Positions 26,869-36,304 of a DNA stretch of 64,000 nt are shown here, in pieces (the stretch's first letter is position 1; each line of letters begins with the position of its first letter). Position numbers and translations under genes: made by a program. The stretch comes from Streptomyces sp. V4I8 (GTDB lineage: Bacteria; Actinomycetota; Actinomycetes; Streptomycetales; Streptomycetaceae), in assembly GCF_041261225.1 (NCBI RefSeq), contig NZ_JBGCCN010000003.1:62001-126000 (forward strand), written 5' to 3'. Below the pieces are notes generated by a model that worked only from the letters and a program-made list of their open reading frames with translations, did not search any database and was not told the origin of the DNA.

Positions 26869-28104
26869 TTGCAGGCCCACATGGAGGAACACGGGCTGAA
26901 GCAGGGCGTGTTAGCGGACAAGGTGAGCGACGAGCTGAGGTCTGCCGGGCACAAGGGCACCGTCACAGACCGCACCGTCAGGAACTGGCTAACCGGAAAA
27001 TCCAGATGGCCTCACCAGCGCCAACGCGAGGCACTGAGGGCAGTATTCGGATGTACAGCCGAGTGCCTCGGCTTCTACCCCCCTGGTACACCCGCACCGC
27101 CCCCAGAGGACCCCGACGTGATCCGCCGCCGCTTCTGCACCGCCACCGTGGGCACCGCCGCCGCAGCGGTCCCCCTCATCGCCGTCCGGCCCACCGTCGG
27201 CACCTCCGACGTGATGCGTCTGCGCAGCGGCATGGACACTCTCACCGCGCTCGATCAGAGCAAGGGCGGCCATGCCGCGCTGGAGAAGGCCGCGCTCGCC
27301 GGCGCGGCCGAAGCCGTCGGCCTGCAAGACAAGGCCGCATCCCAGACCATCCGGCAGCGGCTGTTCAGCATCGCCGCCGACTACACCGCCACCGCGGCGT
27401 GGTCCTGCATCGACGCCCGCCAGCTCGACCGTGCACAGACCCACCTGAACGAGGCGCTACGGCTCGCCGGGATGGCACAGGACCCCATGGCGCAGATGCG
27501 GGTATGGAACTCCACCGCCATCCTCGCCCACCAGCGCGGCGACGCCGGAGAGGGCATCGCCGCAGCCCAGGCCGCGCAGGCAACGGCGATCACTCGCCGC
27601 GACCCCCTGTTCGGCTCCCTCGCCCACGCCCGCACGGCCATCGGCCACGCCGAACAGGGGAACCGGCAGGCGGCCATCCGGTCTCTCGGATACGCCGAAG
27701 AGGCCCTAGGTAAAGCCGAGTTGCAGCCACGGCCGGGCTGGGTGGCCTTCTACGGGCCTGCGGAGCTTCACGCCCTGGCCGCGATCGTCCGAGAACAGCT
27801 CGACGAACCGGCACACGCTGAGGCCGCCTCACACCGGGCTCTGGCCGCTCTACCGAAGGAGTACCGGCGCAACCGCGCGATGGCCACCGTGCATCTCGCG
27901 CTCGCGCAGCTCCACCAGGGCGACGCTGAGCAGGCGTGCACCACCACGGAAGACGTGTTCGAGCTGATGACCGGCAGCCAACTTCCCGGCCGCCTGCGTG
28001 TCCTGCTCGGGGACTTCTATCGCGATCTGCTCACCCTCGCGCCCGCGGCTCACGTTGCGCGAGAGTGGGGCGACCGATACCGATCCGAATGGAGCACCGC
28101 GTGA
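26851..28104 (+). CDS. HTH regulator with TPR-like C-terminal domain
   Basis: 417-residue regulator. Residues 1-75 form a helix-turn-helix (GVLADKVSDEL ... VTDRTVRNWLTGKSRWP). Residues 140-410 are alpha-helical repeats (QRLFSIAADYTATAAW, AILAHQRGDAGEGIAAA, HARTAIGHAEQGNRQAA), the architecture of peptide- or ligand-sensing regulators of streptomycetes. The start is GTG 26851. Divergent to the ATPase and the peptide operon, and followed by a GNAT gene that overlaps by four bases. It may control the neighbouring operon; this is inference. Confidence 0.78.
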   Translation: MEKNFRLQAHMEEHGLKQGVLADKVSDELRSAGHKGTVTDRTVRNWLTGKSRWPHQRQREALRAVFGCTAECLGFYPPGTPAPPPEDPDVIRRRFCTATVGTAAAAVPLIAVRPTVGTSDVMRLRSGMDTLTALDQSKGGHAALEKAALAGAAEAVGLQDKAASQTIRQRLFSIAADYTATAAWSCIDARQLDRAQTHLNEALRLAGMAQDPMAQMRVWNSTAILAHQRGDAGEGIAAAQAAQATAITRRDPLFGSLAHARTAIGHAEQGNRQAAIRSLGYAEEALGKAELQPRPGWVAFYGPAELHALAAIVREQLDEPAHAEAASHRALAALPKEYRRNRAMATVHLALAQLHQGDAEQACTTTEDVFELMTGSQLPGRLRVLLGDFYRDLLTLAPAAHVAREWGDRYRSEWSTA

Positions 28105-28619
28105 CCTCGGCAGTCGACTTCCGCCACTTCTCCCATGCCGATCTCCCCGAAATCCGGCAGACCCTCTTGGACGTGCACGCCGACGCATACGCCGACCGCA
28201 TCCACGAGGAGTTCGTGCAGCGCTTCCCCTGGTTCGTGGACCACTGGGGCGGGCGCGAGGGGTTCGCGTGCGTGATCGCTTACGCGGGCGGGGAAGCGGT
28301 CGGCTTCACCTACGGCTCACCGTCCGAGCCGGGCCGGGAATGGTGGCGCGAGTATCTCGACCACGCGCCGGCGGACCCCTCCACCTTCGCTGTGTCGGAA
28401 CTGATGCTGCGGCCGAAGTGGCGCAAGCAGGGCTTGGGCGAGCGCCTGCACTCGGCCCTACTCGACGAACGGCCCGAGGCCCTGGCCGTGCTCACCGTCG
28501 ACACCAAGCGGCCGAAGCTGCAAGCGCTGTACGAGGGATGGGGTTACCGAAAGGTCGGCGAGCGTCAGCCGTTCCCCGACTCCCCGCTGTATGCGGTCAT
28601 GCTCCGCAACCTGCGCTGA
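28101..28619 (+). CDS. GNAT-family N-acetyltransferase
   Basis: 172-residue acetyltransferase with motif A (VSELMLRPKWRKQGLGERLHSALL, in two runs VSELMLRPKWRKQG and LGERLHSALL), where RKQGLGERL is the acetyl-CoA loop (Q/R-x-x-G-x-G/A), and motif B (ALYEGWGYRKVGE). The GTG start overlaps the regulator stop as GTGA, so the two form an operon. Substrate unknown. Confidence 0.85.
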   Translation: MTSAVDFRHFSHADLPEIRQTLLDVHADAYADRIHEEFVQRFPWFVDHWGGREGFACVIAYAGGEAVGFTYGSPSEPGREWWREYLDHAPADPSTFAVSELMLRPKWRKQGLGERLHSALLDERPEALAVLTVDTKRPKLQALYEGWGYRKVGERQPFPDSPLYAVMLRNLR

Positions 28620-28638
28620 CCGGCGTATCGTTGTGTCA

Positions 28639-28670
28639 CGGGCCCCTGGTGATTTGAGCACTGGGGGCCC
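28639..28670 (+). terminator. hairpin after the GNAT gene
   Basis: GGGCCCCTGGTG and CACTGGGGGCCC pair almost perfectly around ATTTGAG, about 20 bases past the GNAT stop. Likely a rho-independent terminator without a U-tail. Confidence 0.7.
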
Positions 28671-28958
28671 GCCATCGTTGCCGGCCCGCACCAGCCCCGC
28701 TATTCGCTCTGCTCATCTTCTATGAGCTGGGGACATTTGGAGTTGCGTCGTGGCGTGTGCGCCGGGAGCATCCGCCGTCCTAAAGTGGGAGTCGGCCGCC
28801 TTGCGTCGGCCCGACTCCGAGCCGTATCGCGCCCACGCCGCGAACGGCGATGAGGACAAGGGGCACCGCCTCACGCGCTGACATCTGCCTGTCCGTGGCC
28901 GAGTGCCCGCGGCGGGGATGCGTGGGATCGCCGCCGTCCCCGGGACTCGGGAGAGACC

Positions 28959-29549
28959 GTGACCACCGACAAGCAGTTCAAGAAGGACGCCCGCGAACTC
29001 GCCGACACCGAAGGCATCTCGTATACCGCTGCCCGCCGGCGCCTGGCCACCGCAACCGCCGAGGTTCCCCAAGACCGTGCCGCCATGATGGCCGGACTGG
29101 TCGCCCGCAGCCGCGGCACGTTCACCGCCGAGGAGGTCGCCGACCGGCTGGAGCGCGGCGGCCAGGAGTACGCCGAGTACCTCAAGGACGGTCGGGAGGC
29201 CGCGATCGAGGCCCTCGAATACGCCCTGGAGCACGGGGTGGATGCCGTTGATGACGAGCTGGCCGCCGTCGCCGTCAGCAAGGGGATGCCGATCACTACG
29301 GACGACCTGACCGAGGCTCTGCGTCGAGTCCGCGACCACAGTCTTGTCATCGACGACGGTTCGTCGGTCGCCGAGACCGCCTACTGGGTCGCGGACCGCT
29401 ATTGGATGCACCGCTGGAACAACGCGCTGGACCGGGCAGGCATCGGGGAGTACGGCACGGTCGTCGGACCGAACGTGTACCGGCGGTTCGCGCTCCACGA
29501 GTGGCTGTCACCCGGCCACGCCTCCGGAAGCGTGCCTGGACTGTACTGA
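28959..29549 (+). CDS. hypothetical protein
   Basis: 196 residues from GTG 28959, which has GGGAGAGACC in front. The N-terminus KQFKKDARELADTEGISYTAARRRL resembles a short N-terminal motif seen in many streptomycete proteins of unknown role (given as KQFKKDARELADTEG and ISYTAARRRL). The rest is mostly helical and acidic with a Trp-rich part (TAYWVADRYWMHRWNNAL). No signal peptide or membrane helix. Not recognised. Confidence 0.65.
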   Translation: MTTDKQFKKDARELADTEGISYTAARRRLATATAEVPQDRAAMMAGLVARSRGTFTAEEVADRLERGGQEYAEYLKDGREAAIEALEYALEHGVDAVDDELAAVAVSKGMPITTDDLTEALRRVRDHSLVIDDGSSVAETAYWVADRYWMHRWNNALDRAGIGEYGTVVGPNVYRRFALHEWLSPGHASGSVPGLY

Positions 29550-29603
29550 CCATCAGGGAGGCGGGCGCCTTCATCTGTACAGGCTGGTCAGATGCCTCAG
29601 TTC

Positions 29604-30332
29604 TCATTGAGCGCCTAGGAATATCCCGATGAGGGCTCCGCCAAGTAGGAACGGGGCGAAGGGAATACTGGTCGTGCGGCTGGCGCGGCGAGCAAGGATG
29701 AGGCCGACACCGTACAGCGCGCCGAGCAGGAACCCAGCGAGGCTGCCGACGAGGACGATGGCCCAGCCATACCAGCCCAGGACGGCGCCCAGCCCGATCG
29801 CGAGCTTCACATCACCGAAGCCGATGCCTTTGGGACTGATCAGGAAGAGAGCGAAGTAGCCGACCGCGAGTACGACGGAGCCGAGCAGCGCGGTCGTCCA
29901 GCGCCCCTCGGTGCCTGGCAGCAGCGTGGTCACGGCGAGCAGGGTGAGCGCAGCCGTGGCGAGCGGCAGGGTCAGGACGTCCGGCAGTCGGTGTGCCGCA
30001 AGGTCGACGGTTGCGAGCAGAACACCGATGGGTACGAGCAGGAGCCAGACGCCAAGTTCGGGCCGGATACCGGTGGCACTGGCGAGTGTGGCGCAGACAA
30101 GGGCTGTGACCGCGGCGAGGATCGGGGCGTTCGGGCCGTACGGGGTTCCGTCGGCACACCGGGCTCGCCCGATCCATCCCCGTCCGAGGCCAGTGATCGG
30201 GTGCCCGGCTGGACACGCTGCCCGCCACCGCTCGTCCGGAGCGACGGAGAACCGGTACGCCGCTCTGGGGATGAGCAGGCCTGTGCCGCCGCCCCACAGG
30301 GCAGCCGCAGCAATGATCAGCAACTGTTCCAC
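29604..30332 (-). CDS. prepilin peptidase (A24, TadV-like)
   Basis: 242-residue polytopic membrane aspartyl protease. The two catalytic Asp are visible in VDLAAHRLPDVLT and GFGDVKLAIGLG, the GFGD signature of the family. Several hydrophobic segments surround them. It ends the Tad locus, 120 bases after the LysM-BTAD gene, on the same strand. It should cleave the leader of the pilin and pseudopilins encoded upstream. Confidence 0.9.
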   Translation of the reverse strand: MEQLLIIAAAALWGGGTGLLIPRAAYRFSVAPDERWRAACPAGHPITGLGRGWIGRARCADGTPYGPNAPILAAVTALVCATLASATGIRPELGVWLLLVPIGVLLATVDLAAHRLPDVLTLPLATAALTLLAVTTLLPGTEGRWTTALLGSVVLAVGYFALFLISPKGIGFGDVKLAIGLGAVLGWYGWAIVLVGSLAGFLLGALYGVGLILARRASRTTSIPFAPFLLGGALIGIFLGAQ

Positions 30333-30452
30333 CGAGCGGACCCTAGTACCCGCACCCGCCGCCCCCTCCCCGAGGCCCGGCGGGGGCCGTCACGGGTGTC
30401 TGTCCCCTCCCCCCGCCGGGCCTGTTCAGTGTGGCCTGCCGGGCTTCTCACC

Positions 30453-33400
30453 TCATGCACTCCGGCTCATGATCGCGTCGAAGACGCGATCCGTCTCGGC
30501 TTCCATTTCGACGTCGAGACGGCGGTTAAGGTCGCGGATGGTGTCGTATGCGGTGCGTACACCGTCTCGGTTGCCTGCCGCGCCTTCGAGGAGCATCCAG
30601 TCCTGATAGAGGATTTCAGCGCTGTCGTCGACGTCGATGCCGATGCGTACGGCGCGGCGTGCTGCCTCGATGTCGGGGCGGGGGGCGGTGCGGTGCCAGG
30701 TGGACAGGGTGTGGGCGACGTCGACGATGCGGACGAGCATTTCCTGGATGCGGGTGGCCGCCCAGGTGGGGTCGGTGCTGGCGAAGGGGCGTCCGCGGAC
30801 GAGTGCGAGGGCGGCCTCCAGGTCGGCGATGCCGGTGGTGGGGCCCTTCTTCAGCCCGCGCTCGGCGAGCTGGGTAAAGCGGGTCCAGTCGCAGCGGACC
30901 TTGGGTGACAGGCGGTAGGTACCGGTGCGGTCGCGGGGCAGGTAGAGGTTGCCGTCCGCGTCGTTGCCCAGGCGGTTGCGCAGTTCGGAGATGCGGGTCT
31001 GCAGCGTGGTCTTGCTCCAAGGGTTGCGCGGGTCCATGGCCTCGCGGGCGGTGTCCGTGCTGCAGCCGGGCTTGAAGTACAGCAGCGCGGCGAGCAGGGA
31101 GATTCGCAGGCCGTGACCGGAGGCCTCGATGCCGGTGACGCTAACGGGGCCGAGGACCTGGATCTCGGGGGTGTGCAGGTCGATGGCGTCGGTCGACTCC
31201 TCCTCGGATTCCGCGGTGTCGGAGGCCTCGCCGACGTCTGCCGCGGCCAGGGCGGGGGCGTCACCAATGTCTGCGGGGTGGGCTGGCGGGGGCACCGGTG
31301 CCAGGACGCGCACGGAGGCGGGGGGCGTGATGCCGGTCAGCGCGGTGAAGGGTGCGTCCGGTACGGCGGTTGGCGATGCGAGGTACGGCGGGGCGGGCGG
31401 GCTGGTTGGCTCGGCCGGTTCGTCGAGACCGACGGGCGGGACGAGTTGCCAGGGGCCCTCGGCGGGGCGGGCCGGCTCGTCGGCGGTCTGCAGGACCTCA
31501 AGAAACTCGCGGTACTCCTCGTCGGTCATGTACTGCACGATCAGGTCGCTGTCCAGGACGTCGAGGTGCTGGGGCGTGTCGGAGCCGACTTCCAGGCGTA
31601 CGGCGTCGGGGAAGGCCTCGCTGGCGCCCTCGGCGGGCAGCACCAGGGCGACCGGCAGGTGCCGGGCCGCAGTGAGCGCGTCGGCGAGGAGGCGGGCCTC
31701 GTCCGGTGTCGTGGTCTCTGCGGCGCAGATCAGCATCCACGGCAGCGGATCCGGCTGCTCGTCGCCTTCTGCGGGGGCGTGCTGATGGTGGGTGAGGAGC
31801 AGGTCACCCAGGTCGCTTTGGGCCGCCCGAAGATTTGGCACGGTGCGCAGGCGTCCCTTGGGCAGTCGTGCGGGCAGTTCGGTGTCCAGGCCGACGGTGA
31901 GGATTTCGGCGTGGTCGGACCAGGTGCTGGTGGCCGCGTCCAGGGCGATGACGCGGGCGGTATCGCGGACGGCGGTTGCGTCACCGTCGAGGAGCAGCAC
32001 GCGTACGGTGGTGAGGTTGAGGAGCAGGTGGCTGCCGTCGTCGGGGTGGGTGCCGAGGGTGACCAGGCCGGGGTAAGGGGCCGGGATGTCACGGGCCTGG
32101 TCGGCGTCGAGGAGGGACTGCCCCATATCCAGCGTCCAGCGCCCATCGGTGGCCTCGGTGAACGGGATCGGGGGCTGGGTCTCCGGAGCGGGGTCGTGGT
32201 CGATGAGCAGGTCGACGGCGCGGGAGGTGGCCCGGGCGCCGCGGATGGCGGGCAGCGGGCGGCCTTGCTCGGCGGCGTGATGGGCCAGGGTGCGCAGCGC
32301 GGCGTCCAGGAGGTCGATGGCCTCCGGCTCGGCGCCCGCCTCCAGGACCTGTTCCAGACGGCCCGGCTCTTCCGGCAGGGCGATCGTCTCGCCCGGGCGC
32401 CGACGGCGGCGCTGCAGCAGCCGCTTGACCCCCACGGCGGCGATCAGGGAGCCAGCGAGCAGCAGGCCGATACCGGCCGCCTCGCCTACGCCGACCGGCG
32501 CCTCGTCTGCTTCGCCGGTGGCCTCCGGGGCCGGCGTGGCGGTGTCCGGCGTGGTCGATGCGGAGGGGGCGGGAGTTGACGGCTGCGCCGAGGCGGACGC
32601 GGACGGCGTGGCCGACGGCTTCTTCGCCTCCGGCGTCGGGGATGCCGCGGGTGGGGCCTGCTCGCCCTGGTCGTGCTCGGTGGCGTGCGGCGTTGGTGTC
32701 GCGGGGGTGGCCGCTTGGTCGTCAGGGCGGGCGGACTCGCGCGGCGCGGCCCCGGTGTCCCCCGCGTCCGGCGCGGTGTCGTCGGCCTGGTCGTGGTCGG
32801 TGTCGGCGCGCTCGTCGCTGTGGGACGGCGTCTCGCCGCTGTCCGTGCGGCCGTCCGGCTGGTCGGACGGGGCGGTCGCGTGCGGGATGTCCAGCTTGAG
32901 CCCGGGGTGGATCTCGTCCGGGTCGGTCAGGGCAGTGCCGCCGGGCTGCGGGTCTCCCCGGTTCTCCTCGAAGATCTCCGTGTACTTGCTGCCGTCGCCC
33001 ATCTCCTCCTCGGCGATGCCCCACATCGTGTCACCGGGGCGCACGGTGTACGACGTCGCGGCGTCGGCCGGCTGGGCATGGTCGGTCTGGGTGCTCAGGC
33101 CGGTGGTCGGCACGTCGGGCACGCGAAGGACCCAGCCCGGCTGGATCGGCGCATTGGCGTGGAAGACGGTGCCGTCGACCATGCGGCGGCCCTCATTCGC
33201 ATCGGCGATCTTCGTATAGAGGGCGCCTTCGCCATAGAGGTCCTCGGCGATACTCCACAGGCTTTCCGCGGGGCGGGTGTCGCGCACGGTGTAGGTCTGC
33301 TGCGCCGGATCGGCCGTCGTCGCCCGTGCTGCAGTGGGGCTGGCGGTCTGGTCGGCCGGTGGCGCTGAGGTCTGGGAGGCGTGGCCGGGTGTGTGGCTGG

Positions 33401-33833
33401 CTGAAACCGTGGGGATGGCCTGGGCGGGGGTGGCGGCCGAGGCGAGCGCGGTGCTGGTGGTAAAGAGCAGCAGGATGCCGCTGACCAGGGTGGCGGCGGT
33501 GCGCTGGCTGACGCTCAGCCCGGGCAGGCGCGGGGCGCTGCGGCCGCGGAGCTGCGCGGGGATCTCCAGCAGCAGGGACAGGACGAAGCTGGCCCAGCTG
33601 ATCCATCCGACGATGCAGAGGGCCAGCATGAACGCGCTGCCGGTGTCCTGGCGCGTGAGCAGGTGAGTGAAGGCGTCGCTGCCCGAGTCCCAGATCGCCG
33701 TGGTGGCCTCCCACAACAGCCAGGGCAGGCCGCCCACCAAGGCACACAGGACGATTGCGGATGCCAGGGCGCGCAGGAGGCGCAGCGAACCTCGCCGCGT
33801 GGGCGCTGTGGAGCGAGATCGGGTCTTGGACAT
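30453..33833 (-). CDS. membrane protein with two LysM domains and a BTAD-type C-terminus
   Basis: 1126 residues from ATG 33831-33833. Three membrane helices lie within residues 1-135. LysM 1 (about 181-240, YTVRDTRPAESLWSIAEDLYG) and LysM 2 (about 262-318, YTVRPGDTMWGIAEEEMGDG) follow, then a Pro/Thr/Asp-rich stalk, another helix (IGLLLAGSLIAAVGVKRLL), a cytoplasmic region, and a C-terminal winged-helix plus BTAD-like domain (WSKTTLQTRISELRNRLG ... RRLDVEMEAETDRVF). LysM binds peptidoglycan; BTAD is found in SARP regulators. The gene is second-last in the Tad locus. It may link wall status to regulation; that is inference. Confidence 0.8.
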   Translation of the reverse strand: MSKTRSRSTAPTRRGSLRLLRALASAIVLCALVGGLPWLLWEATTAIWDSGSDAFTHLLTRQDTGSAFMLALCIVGWISWASFVLSLLLEIPAQLRGRSAPRLPGLSVSQRTAATLVSGILLLFTTSTALASAATPAQAIPTVSASHTPGHASQTSAPPADQTASPTAARATTADPAQQTYTVRDTRPAESLWSIAEDLYGEGALYTKIADANEGRRMVDGTVFHANAPIQPGWVLRVPDVPTTGLSTQTDHAQPADAATSYTVRPGDTMWGIAEEEMGDGSKYTEIFEENRGDPQPGGTALTDPDEIHPGLKLDIPHATAPSDQPDGRTDSGETPSHSDERADTDHDQADDTAPDAGDTGAAPRESARPDDQAATPATPTPHATEHDQGEQAPPAASPTPEAKKPSATPSASASAQPSTPAPSASTTPDTATPAPEATGEADEAPVGVGEAAGIGLLLAGSLIAAVGVKRLLQRRRRRPGETIALPEEPGRLEQVLEAGAEPEAIDLLDAALRTLAHHAAEQGRPLPAIRGARATSRAVDLLIDHDPAPETQPPIPFTEATDGRWTLDMGQSLLDADQARDIPAPYPGLVTLGTHPDDGSHLLLNLTTVRVLLLDGDATAVRDTARVIALDAATSTWSDHAEILTVGLDTELPARLPKGRLRTVPNLRAAQSDLGDLLLTHHQHAPAEGDEQPDPLPWMLICAAETTTPDEARLLADALTAARHLPVALVLPAEGASEAFPDAVRLEVGSDTPQHLDVLDSDLIVQYMTDEEYREFLEVLQTADEPARPAEGPWQLVPPVGLDEPAEPTSPPAPPYLASPTAVPDAPFTALTGITPPASVRVLAPVPPPAHPADIGDAPALAAADVGEASDTAESEEESTDAIDLHTPEIQVLGPVSVTGIEASGHGLRISLLAALLYFKPGCSTDTAREAMDPRNPWSKTTLQTRISELRNRLGNDADGNLYLPRDRTGTYRLSPKVRCDWTRFTQLAERGLKKGPTTGIADLEAALALVRGRPFASTDPTWAATRIQEMLVRIVDVAHTLSTWHRTAPRPDIEAARRAVRIGIDVDDSAEILYQDWMLLEGAAGNRDGVRTAYDTIRDLNRRLDVEMEAETDRVFDAIMSRSA

Positions 33834-33837
33834 CCGG

Positions 33838-34281
33838 TTAGTCCTTCTCGGGTTGGGTGATCCCGTGGAGCAGTGAGGCGGAGCTGGTGGCGTTGACGGT
33901 CCACGTGTTGGGGGCGAATTTGCCGGTGTAGGTGTCGGTGACCTGCACGGTGATCCGGTGGCCGTCGCCACTGACGGTCACGGTGCCGGTGACTCCGGCC
34001 GCGTTCAGGTAGGCGCGGGCAGCTGCGGCAGCGTCTTGAGGGTCGGCGACGATCGCGTTGCCGGTGATGGCCTGGGTGGGATCGATGGCCTGGGCGGCGG
34101 CGCGGGCGGCCTCGGTGGCAACCCCGTCGGCGCGTTCGTGGGCGCGGGTGACGCCGAAGGCGTCAACGGCGAACAGGCCGCCCAGAAACAGCAACGGAAC
34201 GGCGATGATGGCGACGAAGACGGAGACGCCTCCGCGGTCGTCGTGCCAGTTCCACCGTGGGGCGCGCTGTGTGCTGGTCAT
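33838..34281 (-). CDS. TadG/TadE-like pilus assembly protein
   Basis: 147 residues with an N-terminal class-III-like segment (DDRGGVSVFVAIIAVPLLFLGGLFAVDAFG, split here DDRGGVSVFVAI and IAVPLLFLGG) followed by an extracellular beta-rich part. ATG overlaps the previous stop (ATGA). Third of three minor pseudopilin-type proteins in the locus. A prepilin-peptidase cleavage after the DRGG glycine is plausible. Confidence 0.75.
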   Translation of the reverse strand: MTSTQRAPRWNWHDDRGGVSVFVAIIAVPLLFLGGLFAVDAFGVTRAHERADGVATEAARAAAQAIDPTQAITGNAIVADPQDAAAAARAYLNAAGVTGTVTVSGDGHRITVQVTDTYTGKFAPNTWTVNATSSASLLHGITQPEKD

Positions 34282-34724
34282 CCGCGCTCCCGGTAGGCGT
34301 CAACGATCGAAGTGAAGGAGCTGGTGACGGTGCGAACCCCGGGGCCGCCGCCGAGGAAGAACAGGTCGCCGAGCGGGACGGTGCACGAGACGGTCACGGT
34401 GACCTGCGAGACCTGCCCGACGGGCGCGGCCAGCCCGCTGGTGTTCGCCTTCACGCTGGTGGTGGAGCAGCCCTGTTGCTGCGAGTTGAGGGAGTCCGCG
34501 GCCGCTTCCTGTGCGGCGACCTGCCCGGCGCCCGGGGTGCGTTCCAGCGAGGCGGCGCGGGCGGCGGCTTGGGCGGCGGCGTCGGTCTTCTGCCCGGCGA
34601 CGGAGAGCCGGGCGCCGGCGATGAAGACCAGGGCGAGGGCCAGGAGCAGGGGCACCACGATGACCGCCTCGATCGCGACGTCGCCACGGTCTCGCTCACG
34701 GGCGGTGAGGTGCTTGAGCATCAT
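34278..34724 (-). CDS. TadE-like pseudopilin
   Basis: 148 residues starting at ATG 34722-34724 with GGGGAACGG upstream. RDRGDVAIEAVIVVPLLLAL is the TadE pattern (small residue, then Glu five residues into the hydrophobic helix). The C-terminal part has two Cys. Overlaps both neighbours by four bases, so the three pseudopilin genes are translationally coupled. Confidence 0.85.
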   Translation of the reverse strand: MMLKHLTARERDRGDVAIEAVIVVPLLLALALVFIAGARLSVAGQKTDAAAQAAARAASLERTPGAGQVAAQEAAADSLNSQQQGCSTTSVKANTSGLAAPVGQVSQVTVTVSCTVPLGDLFFLGGGPGVRTVTSSFTSIVDAYRERG

Positions 34725-35131
34725 CCGTTCCCCTGCGCCGTTGTCCACCGCTCGATCGGCCCGGACACGGTGGCGCTCACGGTGAATCCGCCCACCCCGG
34801 GCACGAGGGAGATGGCCTGTCCTTCGACGCGGATGCGGATGCGTTCCTGAGTGCTGCCTGCGGTGGAGACCTGGGGGCCGGTGAGGATGTTGCCCCCCAG
34901 ATCCTGCGCCGCGGCCTGCGCTTTGGTCGCCCCGTCGTCCGGCCCCGCCTCGTACATCCGCCCGGCTGACACGCCTTCGCGAGCCGCGGTGTAGGCAACG
35001 TTGCGGGCGTAGGCCCACAGGAAGCCCTGTACCGCGGACAGCGTCAGCAGGATCACGATGGGGAAGATGATGGCCACCTGGATCGGGGAGGAGCCCCGGT
35101 CGCGGTCGTGGCGCGGCAGCACTCTGTTCAT
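34721..35131 (-). CDS. TadE-like pseudopilin
   Basis: 136 residues with RDRGSSPIQVAIIFPIVILL at the N-terminus (the Glu of TadE is Gln here), a membrane helix, then a soluble part (AREGVSAGRMYEAG) as in TadE. Coupled to the next gene by ATGA. Confidence 0.85.
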   Translation of the reverse strand: MNRVLPRHDRDRGSSPIQVAIIFPIVILLTLSAVQGFLWAYARNVAYTAAREGVSAGRMYEAGPDDGATKAQAAAQDLGGNILTGPQVSTAGSTQERIRIRVEGQAISLVPGVGGFTVSATVSGPIERWTTAQGNG

Positions 35132-35142
35132 GGTCGGGGCCG

Positions 35143-35379
35143 TCAGCCGAGGTCGATGTCGCCGAGCTTGCCGTTGGCCTTGGCGTACAGGGCGGCCAGG
35201 CCGCCGGCGATGAGCAGGGCGCCCACGATGGCGGCGACGATGATGATGACGGTGGAGACGGGGCTGTCGCCGCGGTCGCCACGCGCCTTGATCTCCTCAT
35301 GGGCGTCGGTGAGTCGGGTCCGGAGCGCGGCGGCCTGCACGGCCACGGTGGTCTGTGCCTTCAGCAGCGTGTTCTTCAC
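35143..35379 (-). CDS. small Flp-pilin-like membrane protein
   Basis: 78 residues: a charged N-terminus (LLKAQTTVAVQAAALRTRL ... KARGDRGDSPVST) and a single hydrophobic helix (VIIIVAAIVGALLIAGGLAAL), then a short Lys/Asp-rich end. Position between tadC and tadE and small size suggest the major pilin of the locus. The canonical G-x-x-x-x-E-Y of Flp is absent, so the processing site (perhaps after RG of GDRGD) is inference. Confidence 0.65.
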   Translation of the reverse strand: MKNTLLKAQTTVAVQAAALRTRLTDAHEEIKARGDRGDSPVSTVIIIVAAIVGALLIAGGLAALYAKANGKLGDIDLG

Positions 35380-35425
35380 GAGGGGGCTTTCCTTTTGTTC
35401 TCGGTACGCACGGGGTGCGTGGTGG

Positions 35426-36304
35426 TCAGATAGTGAAGACGTTCAGCACGGCGGGGAACGCGACGGCGATCATGACGATCACGGCGAGGAGGGCTGCCGG
35501 CACGTGCAGCTTCTCGCTGTCGGCGTTGGCCTGGGCGGCTTCCGCCGTCAGGAGTTCGCTGGTCAGGGCCTTGGCGCGGTTGCGGAGCGTGTCGTAGACG
35601 CTCGCTCCGTCGTCGGAGGACAGGCGCATGATGTCGGCAACGTCATTGAGTACGGTCAGGTTGAGCTGGGTGCCGAGGTCGTCCAGGGCCTGCCAGGGGG
35701 AGGACTTCTCCGTGCGGGCGCGCAGCAGGGCTTCTTGGATGCGGACGAAGGCCCAGCCGCGGCCGATACGGGCGGCGTCTTCGAGGGCTTGGTCGGCCGC
35801 GACGTTGGAGGCCATGCGGGTGGCGGTGAGGTCCATCCAGGCGGCTGCCGCGTAGGCGAACTCGGTGCGGGCCTTGGCGGCTTCGCTGGCCACGCCCCAG
35901 TCGGGCACGAACCACAGCAGTGCGGCCAGGAGCACGCCGACACCGGCCGGGATCAGCAGCGGTACGGAAAGGCCCATCAGTGTCCAGCCCACCAACAGGA
36001 CGACCGGGGCGAGCAGGCCGAGCAGGGCGAGGGCGACCTTGTTGACGAGGAACTGCTCGGGCGTCTGGTTCAGCAGGTCCAGGTCGGTGCGCGGCAGGCC
36101 GCCTGGCATCCGCTCCGCCCAGCGGGCTGCCCAGGCAGCGGAGGGGTTTGACCGGCGGGCCTGCTCCCCGGGTCGGGTGGCGGGCGGGTCGAGGCGGCGC
36201 AGGGTGGGGCCGAGCTTGGGCGCGGAGGGCACCAGCTCGCGTACGAGCAGTGCCACGCCACCCCCGGCGAGGCCTCCGCAGACAACGAGGGCGGTCATGC
36301 TCAT
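35426..36304 (-). CDS. type II secretion F-family protein (TadC-like)
   Basis: 292 residues with paired hydrophobic segments and the T2SSF core (ADIMRLSSDDGASVYDTLRNRAKAL, in two runs ADIMRLSSDDGAS and VYDTLRNRAKAL). It is the inner-membrane platform of a Tad pilus. Its start overlaps the end of tadB as ATGA. Confidence 0.86.
   Translation of the reverse strand: MSMTALVVCGGLAGGGVALLVRELVPSAPKLGPTLRRLDPPATRPGEQARRSNPSAAWAARWAERMPGGLPRTDLDLLNQTPEQFLVNKVALALLGLLAPVVLLVGWTLMGLSVPLLIPAGVGVLLAALLWFVPDWGVASEAAKARTEFAYAAAAWMDLTATRMASNVAADQALEDAARIGRGWAFVRIQEALLRARTEKSSPWQALDDLGTQLNLTVLNDVADIMRLSSDDGASVYDTLRNRAKALTSELLTAEAAQANADSEKLHVPAALLAVIVMIAVAFPAVLNVFTI

Noticed and set aside
31113..32579. 488-codon frame opposite the LysM-BTAD gene
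   Set aside because: Gly/Arg-rich antisense frame without domains.
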